DNA of 64,000 nt from Cephalopachus bancanus (GCA_027257055.1 JAPVLO010000275.1:2914001-2978000); one strand, 5' to 3'. Shown: positions 1 to 12,263, numbered from the stretch's first letter. Notes: a model not told the origin generated them from the letters alone. A program made the numbers and translations.

Positions 1-1213
1 TAGGGAGATGGGATGTTTTTCTACCTTCCTGCTTACAAGGAAAGAGGGCGGTGTCAGCGCATAGAGTAGGCTTGCTGTGGATCTAGGTCTGATTTCTACT
101 TAATGCAGCCCAAAGCACAATTTCCTGCCACAAGAGGAAGATGACAGTGGGGTCTACTCGTGTACTTTACAGTTCTAGTTTGTAATTTCCTCTTAAACTT
201 TGGTCATGGGAATTTACCTTACTTTGTTGGATATTTGGCTATCCTTTGAAAATGTGTTTGCTCCAATATCCTGCACTTCGAAATGTTCTGCAATGCTGAG
301 TTACCAGTGCTGGTCTACCTTATTTCTGGGAATGAACTTCTTCTCATTATAAATTACAAACATCTATGCATTAGTTTTGTGTGAGTTTATTAATGAGATT
401 CATCCTTTCAGAGACTTATTCTTTTATGAACTGGTGCAATGAAATTTCCAGACCCAAAAGCATAGACCCTTAAGCTCTGAAGCCGTGGAAACACCTACAA
501 GTACAGACACCATTGTTGACAGTGTCTAAACAGCTAGTATGCCCATCTCAGAGAGATGTGTTTAGCCACACACATTATCTACTAAAGAAATCATGTCCTT
601 GGGTTTATTCAATTAAGGAAGTTCCACTAGATTACACATTTTCTTTCTTTTTTAACCCCTATGTCTCCAGAACCTGGCTCAGGGTCTGGGAACCATGAAG
701 GCTTAATATATATATATATTTTATGAATACATTTAAAAAGTGATTTTCTTATTCTGTACTTCCAAAAACTGAAGGAAAAATAGACATTACTGAGTTTGTT
801 GAAATACAATTGAATATGTTAGATAGGGTTCTTCCACCTTATAGAAGAATAGCAGTACCATAGTCATTATCAGGTTGTTTTCAGCTGAGAGACTCCAGGG
901 TTATTACTGAGGGACCTCCAACCCTTGCAAGCAGAAGCACATCATGACTAAGACCTGTTTCTGTTTGAATTTTGGAAAAGCACAGAAGTGGCTACTCTCA
1001 GATGGGTCAGGAATTCTTGTGAACAATATCCATGAATGATGACCTCCCAGTTTACATGAATGACACTTTTCAAATGAGCTCTAAGACATTTTTCTTTAAC
1101 TTAAAACAAACTTGGACATGATATTCCCCTTAATTATTGAACTGCATGTTGAATATCTTTCCCTGCCACTGAAGAGTGTCTTTGCACTCAATAATTTTTT
1201 CTTTTTTACAACT
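1..1213. other. No recognisable feature
   Basis: I see no repeat family, RNA gene or credible coding sequence here. The only structure is a short alternating TA tract near 703-719. The short open frames have no recognisable motif and overlap on both strands. A very old, unrecognised repeat cannot be excluded by eye. Confidence 0.5.
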
Positions 1214-1223
1214 ATTTATTCAA

Positions 1224-1517
1224 GCCGGGCTTGGTGGCTCAGCCTGTAATCCCGCACCTTTGGGAGGCTGAGGTGAGTGGATTGCCTGAGCCCGTGGGTT
1301 CGAGACCCGCCTGGGCAGCGAGACCTCATCTCTACAATAAATCAAAAAATCAGTCGGGCGTGGTAGCGCATTCCTGTAATTTCGGCTACTCGGAAGGATG
1401 AGGCGGAAGGATCGCCAGAGCCCAGCAGGTAGAGGCTGCGGTGGCCGGGAGCGGCCATTGCACTCCAGTCTGGGCGACAGAGTGAGACTCCAACTCAAAA
1501 AAAAAATAAAAAAATAA
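1224..1517 (+). mobile_element. Alu SINE, derived non-anthropoid subfamily, full length
   Basis: A dimeric 7SL-derived SINE beginning gccgggcttggtgg and ending in an A-rich tail. It is flanked by a perfect 10-bp target-site duplication, atttattcaa, at 1214-1223 and 1518-1527. The left arm contains ggttcgagacc (1297-1307), which fits the canonical pol III B box. The right arm carries the cagagcccagcaggt block shared by five other Alus in the window and ends in the familiar cactccagtctgggcgacagagtgag. Alu RNA is mobilised by L1 proteins. The CpG-rich state and clean duplication suggest a fairly recent insertion. Confidence 0.95.
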
Positions 1518-1609
1518 ATTTATTCAAACTAAATTTTATTTAAAATCATATTCTAGTTTTATTTATGATATTTCAGCATATTGATTACATAATTTTATTT
1601 TTTTATTTA

Positions 1610-1727
1610 CTTTTATTTTAAAGAGGTGGGGTACAATTCAGGGTACCCTTTATGCCGGTACCCTTGTGGATAAGGTGTACCCCTCCCTCCCCTGGCAGTT
1701 TCCCTCAACTGCCAATCCCATCCCCCC
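1610..1727 (-). mobile_element. L1 3' end fragment, antisense
   Basis: Reading the minus strand, this matches the 3' UTR end of the L1 at 7185-10735 (GGGAAACTGCCAGGGGAGG..., then a CCCC/ACC-rich region and TACCCCAC before the tail). On the plus strand it appears as gtggggtacaattcaggg followed by cctggcagtttccc. About 40 bp of the expected 3' UTR is missing in the middle. It is a severely 5'-truncated retrocopy with no coding capacity. Confidence 0.75.
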
Positions 1728-1759
1728 CCCAAAATTTTGTTTTTCACTAAAAAATATAT

Positions 1760-2695
1760 TGCACTAAGGAATTATATTGGAGTACATGAAATGCTTAGAT
1801 TAAAAAGAGGAACGCTCACTGCAAGGTAAAAGACTCATTTAAAAATGAAACCCACTTTCTTTTAAGGAGTGATACAGAATCCTCTCAGTCTGTCCTTCAG
1901 TAAAGAAGATTAACGGAGACATGGATACAGGTTTTCAAGCTGGAAGAATTCTTAGAGACCATTAAAAGGAAACCTCTATCTGACATGAAAATCGGCATTA
2001 CAATAGATGGGGGAAAATGGACTTGGGATGACAGAGACGTGGCTTCTTTAAAACGAGGGCCATTCTTTCCTGCCTTTCTATGTCCTTGGCCCAAGATAAC
2101 AATCAATAATTCTATCTTTCCTTTCTTCCATCAAGGCAAGCCTAATCTGTCCTGTGCTGGATTTTCTCCATTTTTACTAGGTGGCAAAGGGCTCCATGGT
2201 AAATTGTTAATAGTTAACAATGCCTTGACCTGTTACTACTTTGCTACTGAATGTTCAAGCGAAACATTGATTTTATTCCTTATTTGAAATAGAGAGTGTT
2301 GGGGGCATTGTGTAGGTTCTTGCCTCGGCCTGAATCAGATGTTTTGATGTGATGCTCTTTTCAAGTGCTCCTAAAGTCAGAAAGCCTATAATCTACCTGT
2401 GACATGACCTGTGGATGGACAACCCCAGAAATCTTTGTTTCACATCATCCACCAGTTATTATCTTTCCGTCTAGGGATAGAGACTGAGCACACAGACTAT
2501 CTACACTAAGTACAAAATAGCCTGAGTGAGCATTTTAAGATCTGATCTTGGCAAGTTTGTCAATGTTAGGAATAAAGTCCATTACTTATACATTATAAAA
2601 TTGATTTGAATGTATCAGATTGACTTACTTTTTTATATAACACTCTAGAAAACAGGTTGGATTAAGATTTTTTTTCTCTTGCAAAATCTACCAAA
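1760..2695. other. No recognisable feature
   Basis: I recognise no repeat family or gene. A 100-codon frame at 1985-2287 has no domain-like pattern and is overlapped by an antisense frame, so I treat it as chance. Confidence 0.45.
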
Positions 2696-2699
2696 TTTC

Positions 2700-3318
2700 A
2701 GGAGGAAGAGGCATGAACATGAGAGGCCTGAGCATAGGTTGTGCTAGACAGCCTCTCAGATGGGCCCTGTTGATTTGCCTCCTGGGACGCATGCCCCCCC
2801 CACCCGAGTATGAGCTGGACCTCCTGACTCATTTCTAACATGCAGAATACAACAAATGAGATGAGATGCCACTTTTGTCTGTAATTAAGTTACAAAAGAC
2901 TGTGCCTCTGTCTTGACTGGCTTCTGACAGTGGTCCTCTCTCTTGTTCTCTTGTTCACTCTGTCTGAGGAAGACCAGTTGCTATGCTGTGAGCTTCTCTA
3001 AGGGGAACAATACCTAGCAAAGAACATGGTAGTTCACCTTAGCCAATAATCAACAATGGATTGAGCCCTCAGCTCAAGAACCTGGAAGAAACTTAATCCT
3101 GCCAACACTATATGAGTGAGTTTGGAAGTGGATCCTTGTTCAGTCAAGCCTCTAGATGAGAATGTAGTCTGAGCTGACATTTTGATGTTGGTCTTGTGAA
3201 AGATTCTGAGCTCGAGAAGGCATCTAAATCCTATCTGGGATCCTGGCACACAGAAACCTTGAGCCACTAGGCTTTAAGGTAATTTGTTTGCAGCAATAGG
3301 TACCTAATGCATAAGGTA
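2700..3318 (+). mobile_element. MLT1-type MaLR LTR, ancient
   Basis: The order of blocks fits a mammalian MaLR (MLT1) LTR: gtgctagacagcctctcagatgg, tatgagctggacctcctgac, ttacaaaagactgtg, a CT-rich stretch, ctgtctgaggaagaccagttgc, a gagtgagtttggaagtggatcc block, and the terminal ggtaatttgtttgcagcaatagg. The length is typical of a solo MLT1 LTR. Divergence is high and no coding internal sequence is attached. Family assignment comes from recognition of the consensus; the exact subfamily cannot be called by eye. Confidence 0.85.
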
Positions 3319-3319
3319 A

Positions 3320-6300
3320 TATATATATAGCTATTCTGATACAATATTTTCTTCTGGAACTAAGGGCAGGAGAAAACCAGTTCTGGTTGATGAAGTCAAG
3401 AACTATTGTGGCATGTCAGTTAGCAATTTATTTTGGTATTTATTTAAAACATTGTATTTATTGTATGCTTAAAAGAAGCTTAGCTTAATATGAGGCAAAA
3501 TATGTTTACAAAAGAATCTTAGAATTCAGGCTTCATAGCCAATGACTACTTTGGACTCTAAATGAAAAATTAAATGTTGAGTTTGCACATGCAACAACTA
3601 TTAACTATTAAAATTGTGAAAGGCAGAAATTCTGCTGTCCTTAACTTAAAATTGGGGACTCAGCATGGATCATCTCCCATTGTTCTTTTAATTCTCTTAA
3701 TCAGATACGATTATCAATATTTTTCTAAACAGATTTGAATTTGCTCTCCTTAGCAATACCTACTGCTAGACACTGATCACCTGAACTAAAGTAAAAATAA
3801 AAAGTTCAAGTTTCTACACCTGATGTTTATAGAGGCAAAGATGGAAGGGTCTAAGTAGGAATGAGAAAACACTCTGCAATATGTCTAATGTGAGGTGGAT
3901 GAAATCTGAAGCCACAGAGATATATACTAATAAAGTGACATGATATTTAAAATCAGAGAGTCTTCAGAGTAGGAAGATGTATGAAACATCTTACCCACAA
4001 TAGTTCTGACTCTTGTTAACTCCGCGGCCCGTGAAGTCATACTGCAGTTACACAAGAAAGGGACCCACCTCTTTGGGGTCTGGCTCTCCAGAGACCATGT
4101 CTTCTTTTCTGATAACACTCATTACCGTGAACTGTCTTCAGGTATAAATTTCACCTGTCTGACCAACTCATCTTTTGAATATAAGCTTCTGCTTCTGAAT
4201 CCTTTGGGACCTGGTCTCATATAGTGTTGTGCTTGGTCACTGGGGGATATTTAGGCCGCATTTCCCAAGTCAACCCCACTGTTTTCCCAATCTTGAGTTA
4301 TCTGCCTACTCTAGACAGCAGACTAGACAGAGTGTACATTTGTGGTGTGTCATGAAGCAAGAGGAACAGGACGGGAATAGTGTAAGGAAAGATGCTCAAA
4401 ATCTTCGGAGTGAAGCATAACAGGCTTACAGCTTAAAGGCTATAGATATGTAAATGCCAGACACACTTCTTCTTTGTGCTCAAACTAGTAAGCTTCTGGA
4501 ACCAAACAGCTTGGTTTGAAGAATTGTCCTCATAGTTAAAGTCTTTATATTATAGAGAATATTTGTCTCTAGGAGAAGGTCTGAATGAATTTATCTCTAG
4601 GGCTGGTTTTATTCTCTATAATTTAGAAGACGAAATAGGGATACTTGAAGAATAAATGGTCTTCAGGAGCTTTTTATATAAAATCTACATAACTTAGAGA
4701 TTTGATGTATGCTGGGAGGCAAAGAAAGGTCTTACGGTGGCTTATAAATTATGGGATGGCAAAAGATGAGAAAAATACCAGAAGTCTCCCTTCTGACCTC
4801 TAAGTAAATTCAAATTCACTCCTTTGCAATGTGTGTTACCATAGTAACAGCAGGGGCCGTGAAATTATGAGACTGGAGAAGACATTGTAATTTGGGAATC
4901 ATTATATTCATTATAAATGCTATTTTCTTTAAGTCATACTTGTAGAATGGCATATTTGACTCCCAAAATAAATTTGGGATATCATGAGGTCAGCACATTC
5001 TGTGAAGACTAATCTTCTTTCTAAGACTATCACAGAGTCTTAGGATGAGTACCGTGAGAAGTCACAGAGGATGGAATAAATTTGGAGACTACTCCCCAAA
5101 TCTGTGAATAATGGTGTTCTGTTGGAAAAGAATAGATTAGAGTGAGGGCAGAAATTTAAAGACATATGGAAGGACAAAACATTGTATGTTTTGAGCAGGA
5201 TTATGAATTGAATAGAACTGATCCAAACATCAACCAAAATTGTCAGACATGGTGCACAGTATAGAATGGGTTAAAAAAAAAGAATGGAATAAGTTATTAG
5301 GAGGCTATTCTAATACCTCAAGTCAAAGAAATGTCACAGATATTACTGTGACTTCATTAGTCTAAAGAAGAGCAATGATCTCAAACACCCTTTAATGTAA
5401 TAAATCGAAAAGCCAGTAGGAGCCAATTCTGAACCATTACTAAGTTATTTGAATATTCAATAAGAAAAGCATGCAATTCCTTTCCCTGGGTTATATTGGG
5501 ATTTGAAATTTAGATGGAAGTATTTCTAGCTTCTCCACAATCAATTTCAATTTTGCTAAGCTTTGAGGAGATGGGAATTCAATGAAGGGTATTAATTCTA
5601 CTGAGAATAGAGCAGAAAAAGTCTACAGAATTTAAGGCTGCTCTTTGAAAATGTTTTAGACTTGGTCAGTATATAAGGGCTGCAGCCTATATGGCTGGAT
5701 AGGAACTCCATGGAGGCCCAAAGGCAAAACAAGAAATAAGGCATTTGAGAAACTGGGATAGTGTCTTTGTAGCAGCTGCTGAATATAAATCCTGGTCCTC
5801 AACTCCATGTGGCATAGTTGTCTCCCCTGACCCATGCACATTCTGCACACCTCTGGTCCAGGGACCAGGGCCCTGGGCCCTGGTGAGCTCTCACACTCTG
5901 TGGGCTACTGAGAAGATAAGTTTGCACCATTATCACTTACCTGTGGTCTCGTATGATTGCTTTGCTAGATGAAGTGATTGATCATAGGTGATGAAACCTC
6001 AACTAAGACTAAGACATAATTTGTTCATACCATGTCCTCCTTATTAGAACCATCAGAGAATTATGAGATCTCAGAGTTAGGCATCTGTGCTTCTTTGGGT
6101 CTTAAGAACCCTTTGAATCATAAGGATGAATTCAATGTTTTCTACTTTCACTAACTACTAGGAAGTTCTGGATCAAACGTTTGTTCCCAGTGCTAGAAAA
6201 GTGTCCAGGATCTCAGTGCATTTTTTTTTAACTTTACCAGAATTTAGTTTACTTTTTCTATTTTAATTTTCCCCCTTTCCCATAACTTTTCTGACTTAAT

Positions 6301-6386
6301 TTTTTTCTAAATTTCAAGCCCTTGTTGAAATAAACTGATGATACAAAATCATATTTACAGAAAAAAAATCAGCCTCTTAATTTGTT
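3320..6386. other. No recognisable feature, 3 kb
   Basis: I find no SINE, LINE, LTR or DNA transposon signature that I can name, and no long open frame, splice-framed exon series or CpG cluster. This may be ordinary intergenic or intronic DNA, possibly with repeats too decayed to recognise. Confidence 0.4.
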
Positions 6387-6642
6387 CAGCTTGTAAGGCC
6401 AGAGGTACCAGAGGGCAGGGCGGGCCTCAACAAGATGACTCCAACCCAGACCAGGAGAACAATGGGCGGAAGTGAGCCAGCAAAAATGAGTAACCAGAAC
6501 TAAAACTCCAGCCGCAAAGCCAGCCAGTACCTGTTACAGCGACTCTAGCAACCCTGTTCAGCCAATCACCAGCAGACGCGACAGCTGTCCCAACCAGTGT
6601 CGCTCTCCCCAATCCCCCTCACAGCTTCCTCAGTGTGCCCTT

Positions 6643-6648
6643 TATAAA
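6643..6648 (+). promoter_or_regulatory. TATA box of the solo LTR
   Basis: tataaa about 80 bp upstream of the LTR polyadenylation signal and about 80 bp downstream of a ccaat box at 6562-6566. The spacing fits an LTR pol II promoter. Activity is not shown. Confidence 0.7.
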
Positions 6649-6727
6649 CCCGTCGCCCATCTCGCTGGGTGCGACTTCTCTGGCCCACAGTCACATGGAC
6701 CGGGTGAACCTCACCCGGGACTGCACT

Positions 6728-6733
6728 AATAAA
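6728..6733 (+). terminator. LTR polyadenylation signal
   Basis: aataaa followed by a T/GT-rich stretch (tttttcttggctcctttgttgcc), the usual layout of an LTR R region with its downstream element. Confidence 0.65.
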
Positions 6734-6793
6734 TTTTTCTTGGCTCCTTTGTTGCCGTTTCACCTGGTCTGGTTTCGTTTACCTTACACAGCT

Positions 6794-7184
6794 AAGTTAT
6801 CCTTTTATTTTTATGAGAATCAAAATGACTTTTCCTTTAAAGAGACTTATATGAGTCTTTTTTACTCAATAATTTATTTTCTAATTTGGAATGACATTTT
6901 CCCCATATGATCATACTTTTTAAATTAAATAACTTACAATTTATTTATCGACTCAGTAATATCCTCCAATGATAGTATTTCCATGATGAAATACACAAAC
7001 ATTTTCATAAAATGCACATCTTTCATAAGTATGTTGTGATTTGCAGCCATAAAACATCCATTTGCAGTTATTCCTTTGCCACCAAGTCTGTACCAGTATC
7101 TCCCTCACCATCTGTTGCCCCCACACATACATCCGGGAAAGGCATTCGCTCACTGGCATGTCTTTCTTCCAGTCTCCCGCCGGC
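6794..7184. other. No recognisable feature
   Basis: AT-rich sequence followed by mixed-composition sequence up to the 5' truncation point of the L1. No named repeat recognised. Confidence 0.45.
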
Positions 7185-7344
7185 TCACAACTTCCCCAGG
7201 TTGAAACAAGATAAAATTGAGACCCCAAATAGACCAATAATAATTCAGGAAATTCAGTATGTCATAAGAAAACTATAGCAAAACCCCCTGGACCAGATGG
7301 CATTCTACCAAAATTCTACAAAACACACGAGGAGGAACTGATAC

Positions 7345-8150
7345 AGAGAAGAAGGAACTGATACTGAGAAGATAGCTAGAGAAAAGCTAGGCGGACAGAC
7401 GGGGCGGGGCGGGGTGGGGGAGGGGGCTTGGGGGAGGACACCCCCAGTAACAATGTAGCAAACTTCTAGCAGGCCTCTGGACTGATGTGCTCGCTTTTGT
7501 AAACAAGCTCCCTGCGAGCCTCTCAAGCTAGAGCTTAAGTATTTACTGCTGGGATAGAAAAACAAATAATCAACTCACTATTAGGACCCTACCTCTTCCT
7601 GATTGGTCCTCAGTTCTGACCAAATAAGAACAGCTAGTGCCGACCAGTCAGCTCACTTGTGCTAGCCAATCGGCTCAGTCTTATGGCTATATAAGCACCA
7701 GGTTTCTGCTCCAAATTGGCAATCCCTTTCTGCTCCAAATCGGTCCCCTACCACTGTGGGAGCTTTTCCGTCCTCTCAATATATCCTGCTTTCTTACTTT
7801 CCGACCATCCATGTCCCTCATTCCTCCTGAGCATGAGAAGAGAATCCCGACCTGAAGAGTTGCAGAAGATTGTCAGAGCTGAAGAGCCGTGCATTTTGGA
7901 GGCTGGCTTGCTAGCTGATTGAGCCAGCAGAACTGGAGAAACTGCTGGAAGAAGGTGAGACTCTGAAGCTGAGCCACTCCAGGGGCTAGGCTTATAAGCC
8001 CGCTGAATCAGCAACACTCTCAGGGCTTGGCTTACCAGTCCATTAGAGCCAACACTTATGGGGCTTGGGTTACCAGCCCCTCTCTGGGGTTCAACTGGCT
8101 GACTCATTGAAACTGATACTCTGGAAGTTCAGGTTGACCTGAAAAATCCA
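7345..8150 (+). mobile_element. LTR-like retroviral insertion inside the L1, family not recognised
   Basis: L1 homology stops after 'ggaggaactgatac' near 7344 and resumes at 'aataccaatcctatcg' near 8153, so this block is an insertion. It has LTR promoter layout: attggt (7603-7608), ccaat (7666-7670) and tatataa (7688-7694), followed by a tcaatatatcctgctttc block that resembles a decayed LTR polyadenylation region. Downstream lie two to three imperfect copies of a roughly 40-bp GGGGCTTGGCTTACCAG-type unit (about 7979-8095). Exact ends are unclear: 'aactgatac' occurs twice on the left and once on the right, and I cannot find TG...CA ends with a matching duplication. A MER-type internal deletion product is an alternative. 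Confidence 0.6.
7688..7694 (+). promoter_or_regulatory. TATA box of the LTR-like insertion
   Basis: tatataa lying 18 bp downstream of a ccaat box at 7666-7670, within the insertion. It is consistent with an LTR U3 promoter. Confidence 0.5.
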
Positions 8151-9260
8151 AATCAATACCAATCCTATCGAAAGTACTCCAGGCAATAGAGAAAGATGGA
8201 ACTCTCCCCAAATCATTTTATGAAGCTAACATCACATTGATACCCAAACTAGATAAAGATCCAACAAAGAAAGAGAACTACAGGCCAATATCCTTGATGA
8301 TGCTAAAATTCTCAACAAGATCCTAGTGAACCAGATCCAATAACACATCTCAAAAATTATCCACCACAACTAAGTAGGCTTCATCCCTGGAATGCAGGAC
8401 TGGTTCAACATTCACAAGACCATAAACGTAATTAAATACTTCAACAGATTAAAAGACAAAAACCTTATTATTATATCATTAGATGCTGAAAAAGCTTTTG
8501 ATAAAATCCAGCACCCCCTCTTGGAAAAACTCTCAAACATCTAGGCATAGATGGAACTTACCTCAAAATAGTAAGAGTCATCTATGAGACACCCACAGCC
8601 ATCATACTGGTAAACAGACAGAAATTGGAACCATTTCCCCTGAAAACTGGAGCAAGACAAGGATGCCCGCTCTCAACCTTCCATTTCAATATAGTATTGG
8701 AAGTCCTAGCTAGAGCAATCAGATAAGAGAAGGGAAGATCCATAAAGGAAAAGGGAAAGTCAAGTTATCCCTCTTTGCAGATTACATGATTCTGAAACTT
8801 GAAAACCCAAGAGAATCTGTCGAAAACCTCCTTGCACTGATAAAGGACTTTGGCAAACTCTCAGGGTATAAAATAAATATGCAAAACAAAGTTGCATTTC
8901 TATACACCAAAAATAAACAAACAGAAACCCAAATAAAAAGCACAATCCCATACACAATAGCCACCAAAAAATGAAATACCTTGGCATCTTACTAACCAGT
9001 GGTATGAAACACATTTACAATGAAAACTACAAAATACACCTCAAAGAAATCAAAGATGACACAAACAACAACAACAAAAATGTTCATGATCATGGATTGG
9101 AAGAATCAACATTTTAAAGATGTCCATCCTACCCAAGGCAATCTACAGGTTTAATGCAATACTCATTAAATTACCAGTAGCATTTGTCTCAGACCTGGAA
9201 ACAAAAATAGAGGAAGTCACATGGTCATAAACGACCACAAATCACCAAAACAATCCTCAG

Positions 9261-9345
9261 CAAAAAAAAAAACAAAAAACAAAAACAAAACAAAACCCAA
9301 AACAAAAACAAAAACAAAAAAACAAGCAAACAAACAAAAAACAAA
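9261..9345 (+). repeat. A-rich (AAAAC)n simple repeat inside L1 ORF2
   Basis: Nearly pure A with interspersed C (units aaaac/aaac) over about 85 bp. In the L1 at 31271 the same site has only a short A run (36340-36352, after ggcaaaag), so this is an expansion after or during insertion. Confidence 0.85.
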
Positions 9346-10744
9346 GACTTTAAAATTTGTTATGAAGCTACAATAATTAAAACAGTCTGGTACTGGTACA
9401 AGAACAGACATATAGACCAATGGAACAGGATTGAGATTCCAGATGCAAAAGCTCAATTTCTCAACCAACTCATCTTTGACAAAGTCTCCATCACCAACCA
9501 CTGGGGAGAGGAGAATCTATTCAGTAAATGTTGTTGGGAAAACTGGTTGACCACCTGCAGAAGATTAGAATAAGACCCCTATCTATTACCAAACACAGAA
9601 ATCAACTCTAAATGGATCAAAGACCTAAATGTAAAATCTCAAACTGTAAGAACTTAGATAATGCAGGAAATACCCTTATGGAAATTAGAACTGGCAACCA
9701 ATTCTTGATTAAAACCTCAAGTGCCCATGCCATAAGAGATAAGATAGACAAGTGGAACCTCATCAAACTGACAAACTTCTGTAAAACGAAAGAAGCCATC
9801 AAGAGAGCAGGGAGACAGCCTGTAGACTGGGAAAAAATATTTACCAACTGTATATCTGACAAAGGCCCAACATCTAGGATCTACAAGGAACTCAAATGTG
9901 CCAAAAAGAAAGAAAACAAACAGTCTCATTACAAAGTGGGAAAAAGATATGAATAGACACTTCTCAAAAGAAGACATATGAGCAGCCAACAGATATGTGA
10001 AAAAGTGCTCAGCCTCACTAGTCATCAAAGAAATGCAAATTAAAACCACACTGAGACACCGCCTAACTCCAGTCAGGATGGCCACCATCAACAACACAAA
10101 ACAACAGATGCTGAAGAGGATGCGGGGAAAAGGGAACATTTCTACACTTTTGCTGGGAGTGTAAACTAATACAACCTCTATGGAAAGCAGTGTGGTGATT
10201 CCCACAAGATCTAAAAATCGACCTTCCATATGACCCTGCAATCCCCATACCGGGAGGAACTCAAATCACTCTATGAAAAAAATACCTGCACACACACGTT
10301 TATTGCTGCATTATTCACAATAGCAAAAACAGGGAGCCAACTGTGATGCCCATAAAGAGGGCTGGATGAAAAAAATGTGGCTATAAATGCATGATGGAAT
10401 ATTATGCAGCCATAAAGAAAGACAAAATTATAAACTTTGCAGCAACTTGGATGGACTTAGGATGTATAATACTGAGTGACCTATCACAGAAACAAAGAAC
10501 TGAGTATCACATGTTCTCACTCATAAGTGGACCTTGAACAATTACCATAATACTATAAGAAAAGGATTGGCAGTAGTGGGAAACTGTCGAGGGTGTGGAA
10601 TGGAATGGGCAGTAGTGGGAAACTGCCAGGGGAGGAGGGGCACGCCTCATCAAGGGTGCCTCCATAATGAACATTTGTATACCTAATCCTGAATTGTACT
10701 CCACATCTTAAAAAAAAAAAAAATAAATAAATATTATTTTTTAA

Positions 10745-11600
<856 letters not shown>

Positions 11601-11604
11601 TGTT

Positions 11605-12155
11605 TATTTCATCAATTTATGTGTGTATCTTTCAGGGTTCCCATACAAAATAGATGGAGCATGCAAATTAAAATAATTCTGAAATTCTTTAATAAAGGAA
11701 TTTTTACTTAGGTGTGGGCCAGGGAAGGAAAACCACAGGGATAAACAGTACAGTATTCTGGGTGGTGACATTGGAGTTATCGTTTTGACCTCTGGGCCCA
11801 AAAGAGCAAAGGAGGAAGCAACTGCAGAAAGCCAACATCAGAGGTCTGACGGAGAGAGACATCTGGGAGGAGGTGGCGTGGGCAGTCCATGTGGAGAGTT
11901 GGAGGAACCAGTCTTACAGCCTCATGTTCCTCTCCTCCCTCTTCTGGGCCCCACTGAAAGCTAGAAAATGAGAGAGCCCACCAATATGGTCAGCTCCTAC
12001 AGAACAGTTTCAGATTGAGAAGCACAAGTGTAAGTTTAGAGGGACAAATGAAGAGTGTCCACCACAGCCTCCCCCTGCTTCTCTGTATACACATCTTTTC
12101 CAGGTGAAAAAATAGTGTCCTTACTTACTACAGGAAAGGCAACTTGACCATTTTG
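11605..12155. other. Unclassified, repeat-like
   Basis: Moderate-complexity sequence (for example gtgtgggccagggaagg, gtattctgggtggtgac, cctcccctcttctgggccccactgaaagc) that reads like a decayed LTR or other interspersed repeat. I cannot assign a family and see no ends or duplication. Confidence 0.3.
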
Positions 12156-12157
12156 AG

Positions 12158-12188
12158 ATAATAATAATAAAAATAATAATAATAATAA
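12158..12188 (+). repeat. (AAT)n microsatellite
   Basis: About ten ataat units with one interruption, directly upstream of the first copy of the 77-bp direct repeat. Confidence 0.85.
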
Positions 12189-12263
12189 TTTTAATTGTCA
12201 AAAGTCAGCTATATGGAGTTTAACTATAAATTCAATGAAAGCACAATCAAATTGAAAAGTTAT
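12187..12263 (+). repeat. 77-bp direct repeat, copy 1
   Basis: From aattttaattgtcaaaag to aattgaaaagttat. It matches 12707-12784 except for one substitution and one 1-bp indel. Family unknown. Confidence 0.9.

Larger units (their letters stand above)
6392..6788 (+). mobile_element. Solo LTR of an ERV1-like (gammaretroviral-type) endogenous retrovirus
   Basis: The 397-bp element begins TGTAAGG and ends CCTTACA, a perfect 7-bp terminal inverted repeat with retroviral TG...CA ends. It is flanked by a perfect 5-bp target duplication, cagct, at 6387-6391 and 6789-6793. Inside are a CCAAT box (6562-6566), a TATA box (6643-6648) and an AATAAA polyadenylation signal (6728-6733), in the U3-R-U5 order expected for an LTR. 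No internal retroviral sequence remains, so it arose by LTR-LTR recombination. The intact ends suggest a comparatively young insertion. The class call (ERV1) rests on size and promoter layout only. Confidence 0.92.
7185..10540 (+). pseudogene. L1 ORF2 (reverse transcriptase part), dead
   Basis: ORF2p is the L1 endonuclease/reverse transcriptase that copies L1 RNA into the genome by target-primed reverse transcription. Only the part from before the RT domain to the C terminus is present. RT blocks are visible in pieces: the [10 protein letters not shown] block near 8480, a [13 protein letters not shown] block near 8650, and the catalytic box near 8770. The catalytic box reads F-A-D-Y (Tyr codon 8783-8785) instead of F-A-D-D, removing an essential aspartate. 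Frameshifts and stops split the rest; the longest remnants are 8786-8974 and 9612-9956. The A-rich block at 9261-9345 also breaks the frame. Confidence 0.88.
7185..10735 (+). mobile_element. L1 LINE, 5'-truncated, interrupted by an LTR-like insertion
   Basis: The element starts in mid ORF2 at 'acttccccaggttgaaacaag', a block also found in the L1s at 31271 and 51919, and runs through the 3' UTR to an A-rich tail at 10710-10735. It belongs to the same younger L1 group as those copies, sharing the 3' UTR with cagtagtgggaaactg and gtatacctaatcctgaattgtactccac. An 0.8-kb foreign block interrupts it at about 7345-8150. No clear target duplication was found at the truncated 5' end. Confidence 0.9.

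Noticed and set aside
1297..1307. tRNA gene suggested by the ggttcgagacc box
   Set aside because: The flanks are Alu; there is no cloverleaf and no A box at tRNA spacing.
1985..2287. 100-codon frame as a small gene
   Set aside because: No domain, start context or conservation evidence; it is overlapped by an equally long antisense frame.
12158..12188. CRISPR-like or regularly spaced repeats
   Set aside because: A simple AAT microsatellite; nothing resembling repeat-spacer units appears anywhere in the window.
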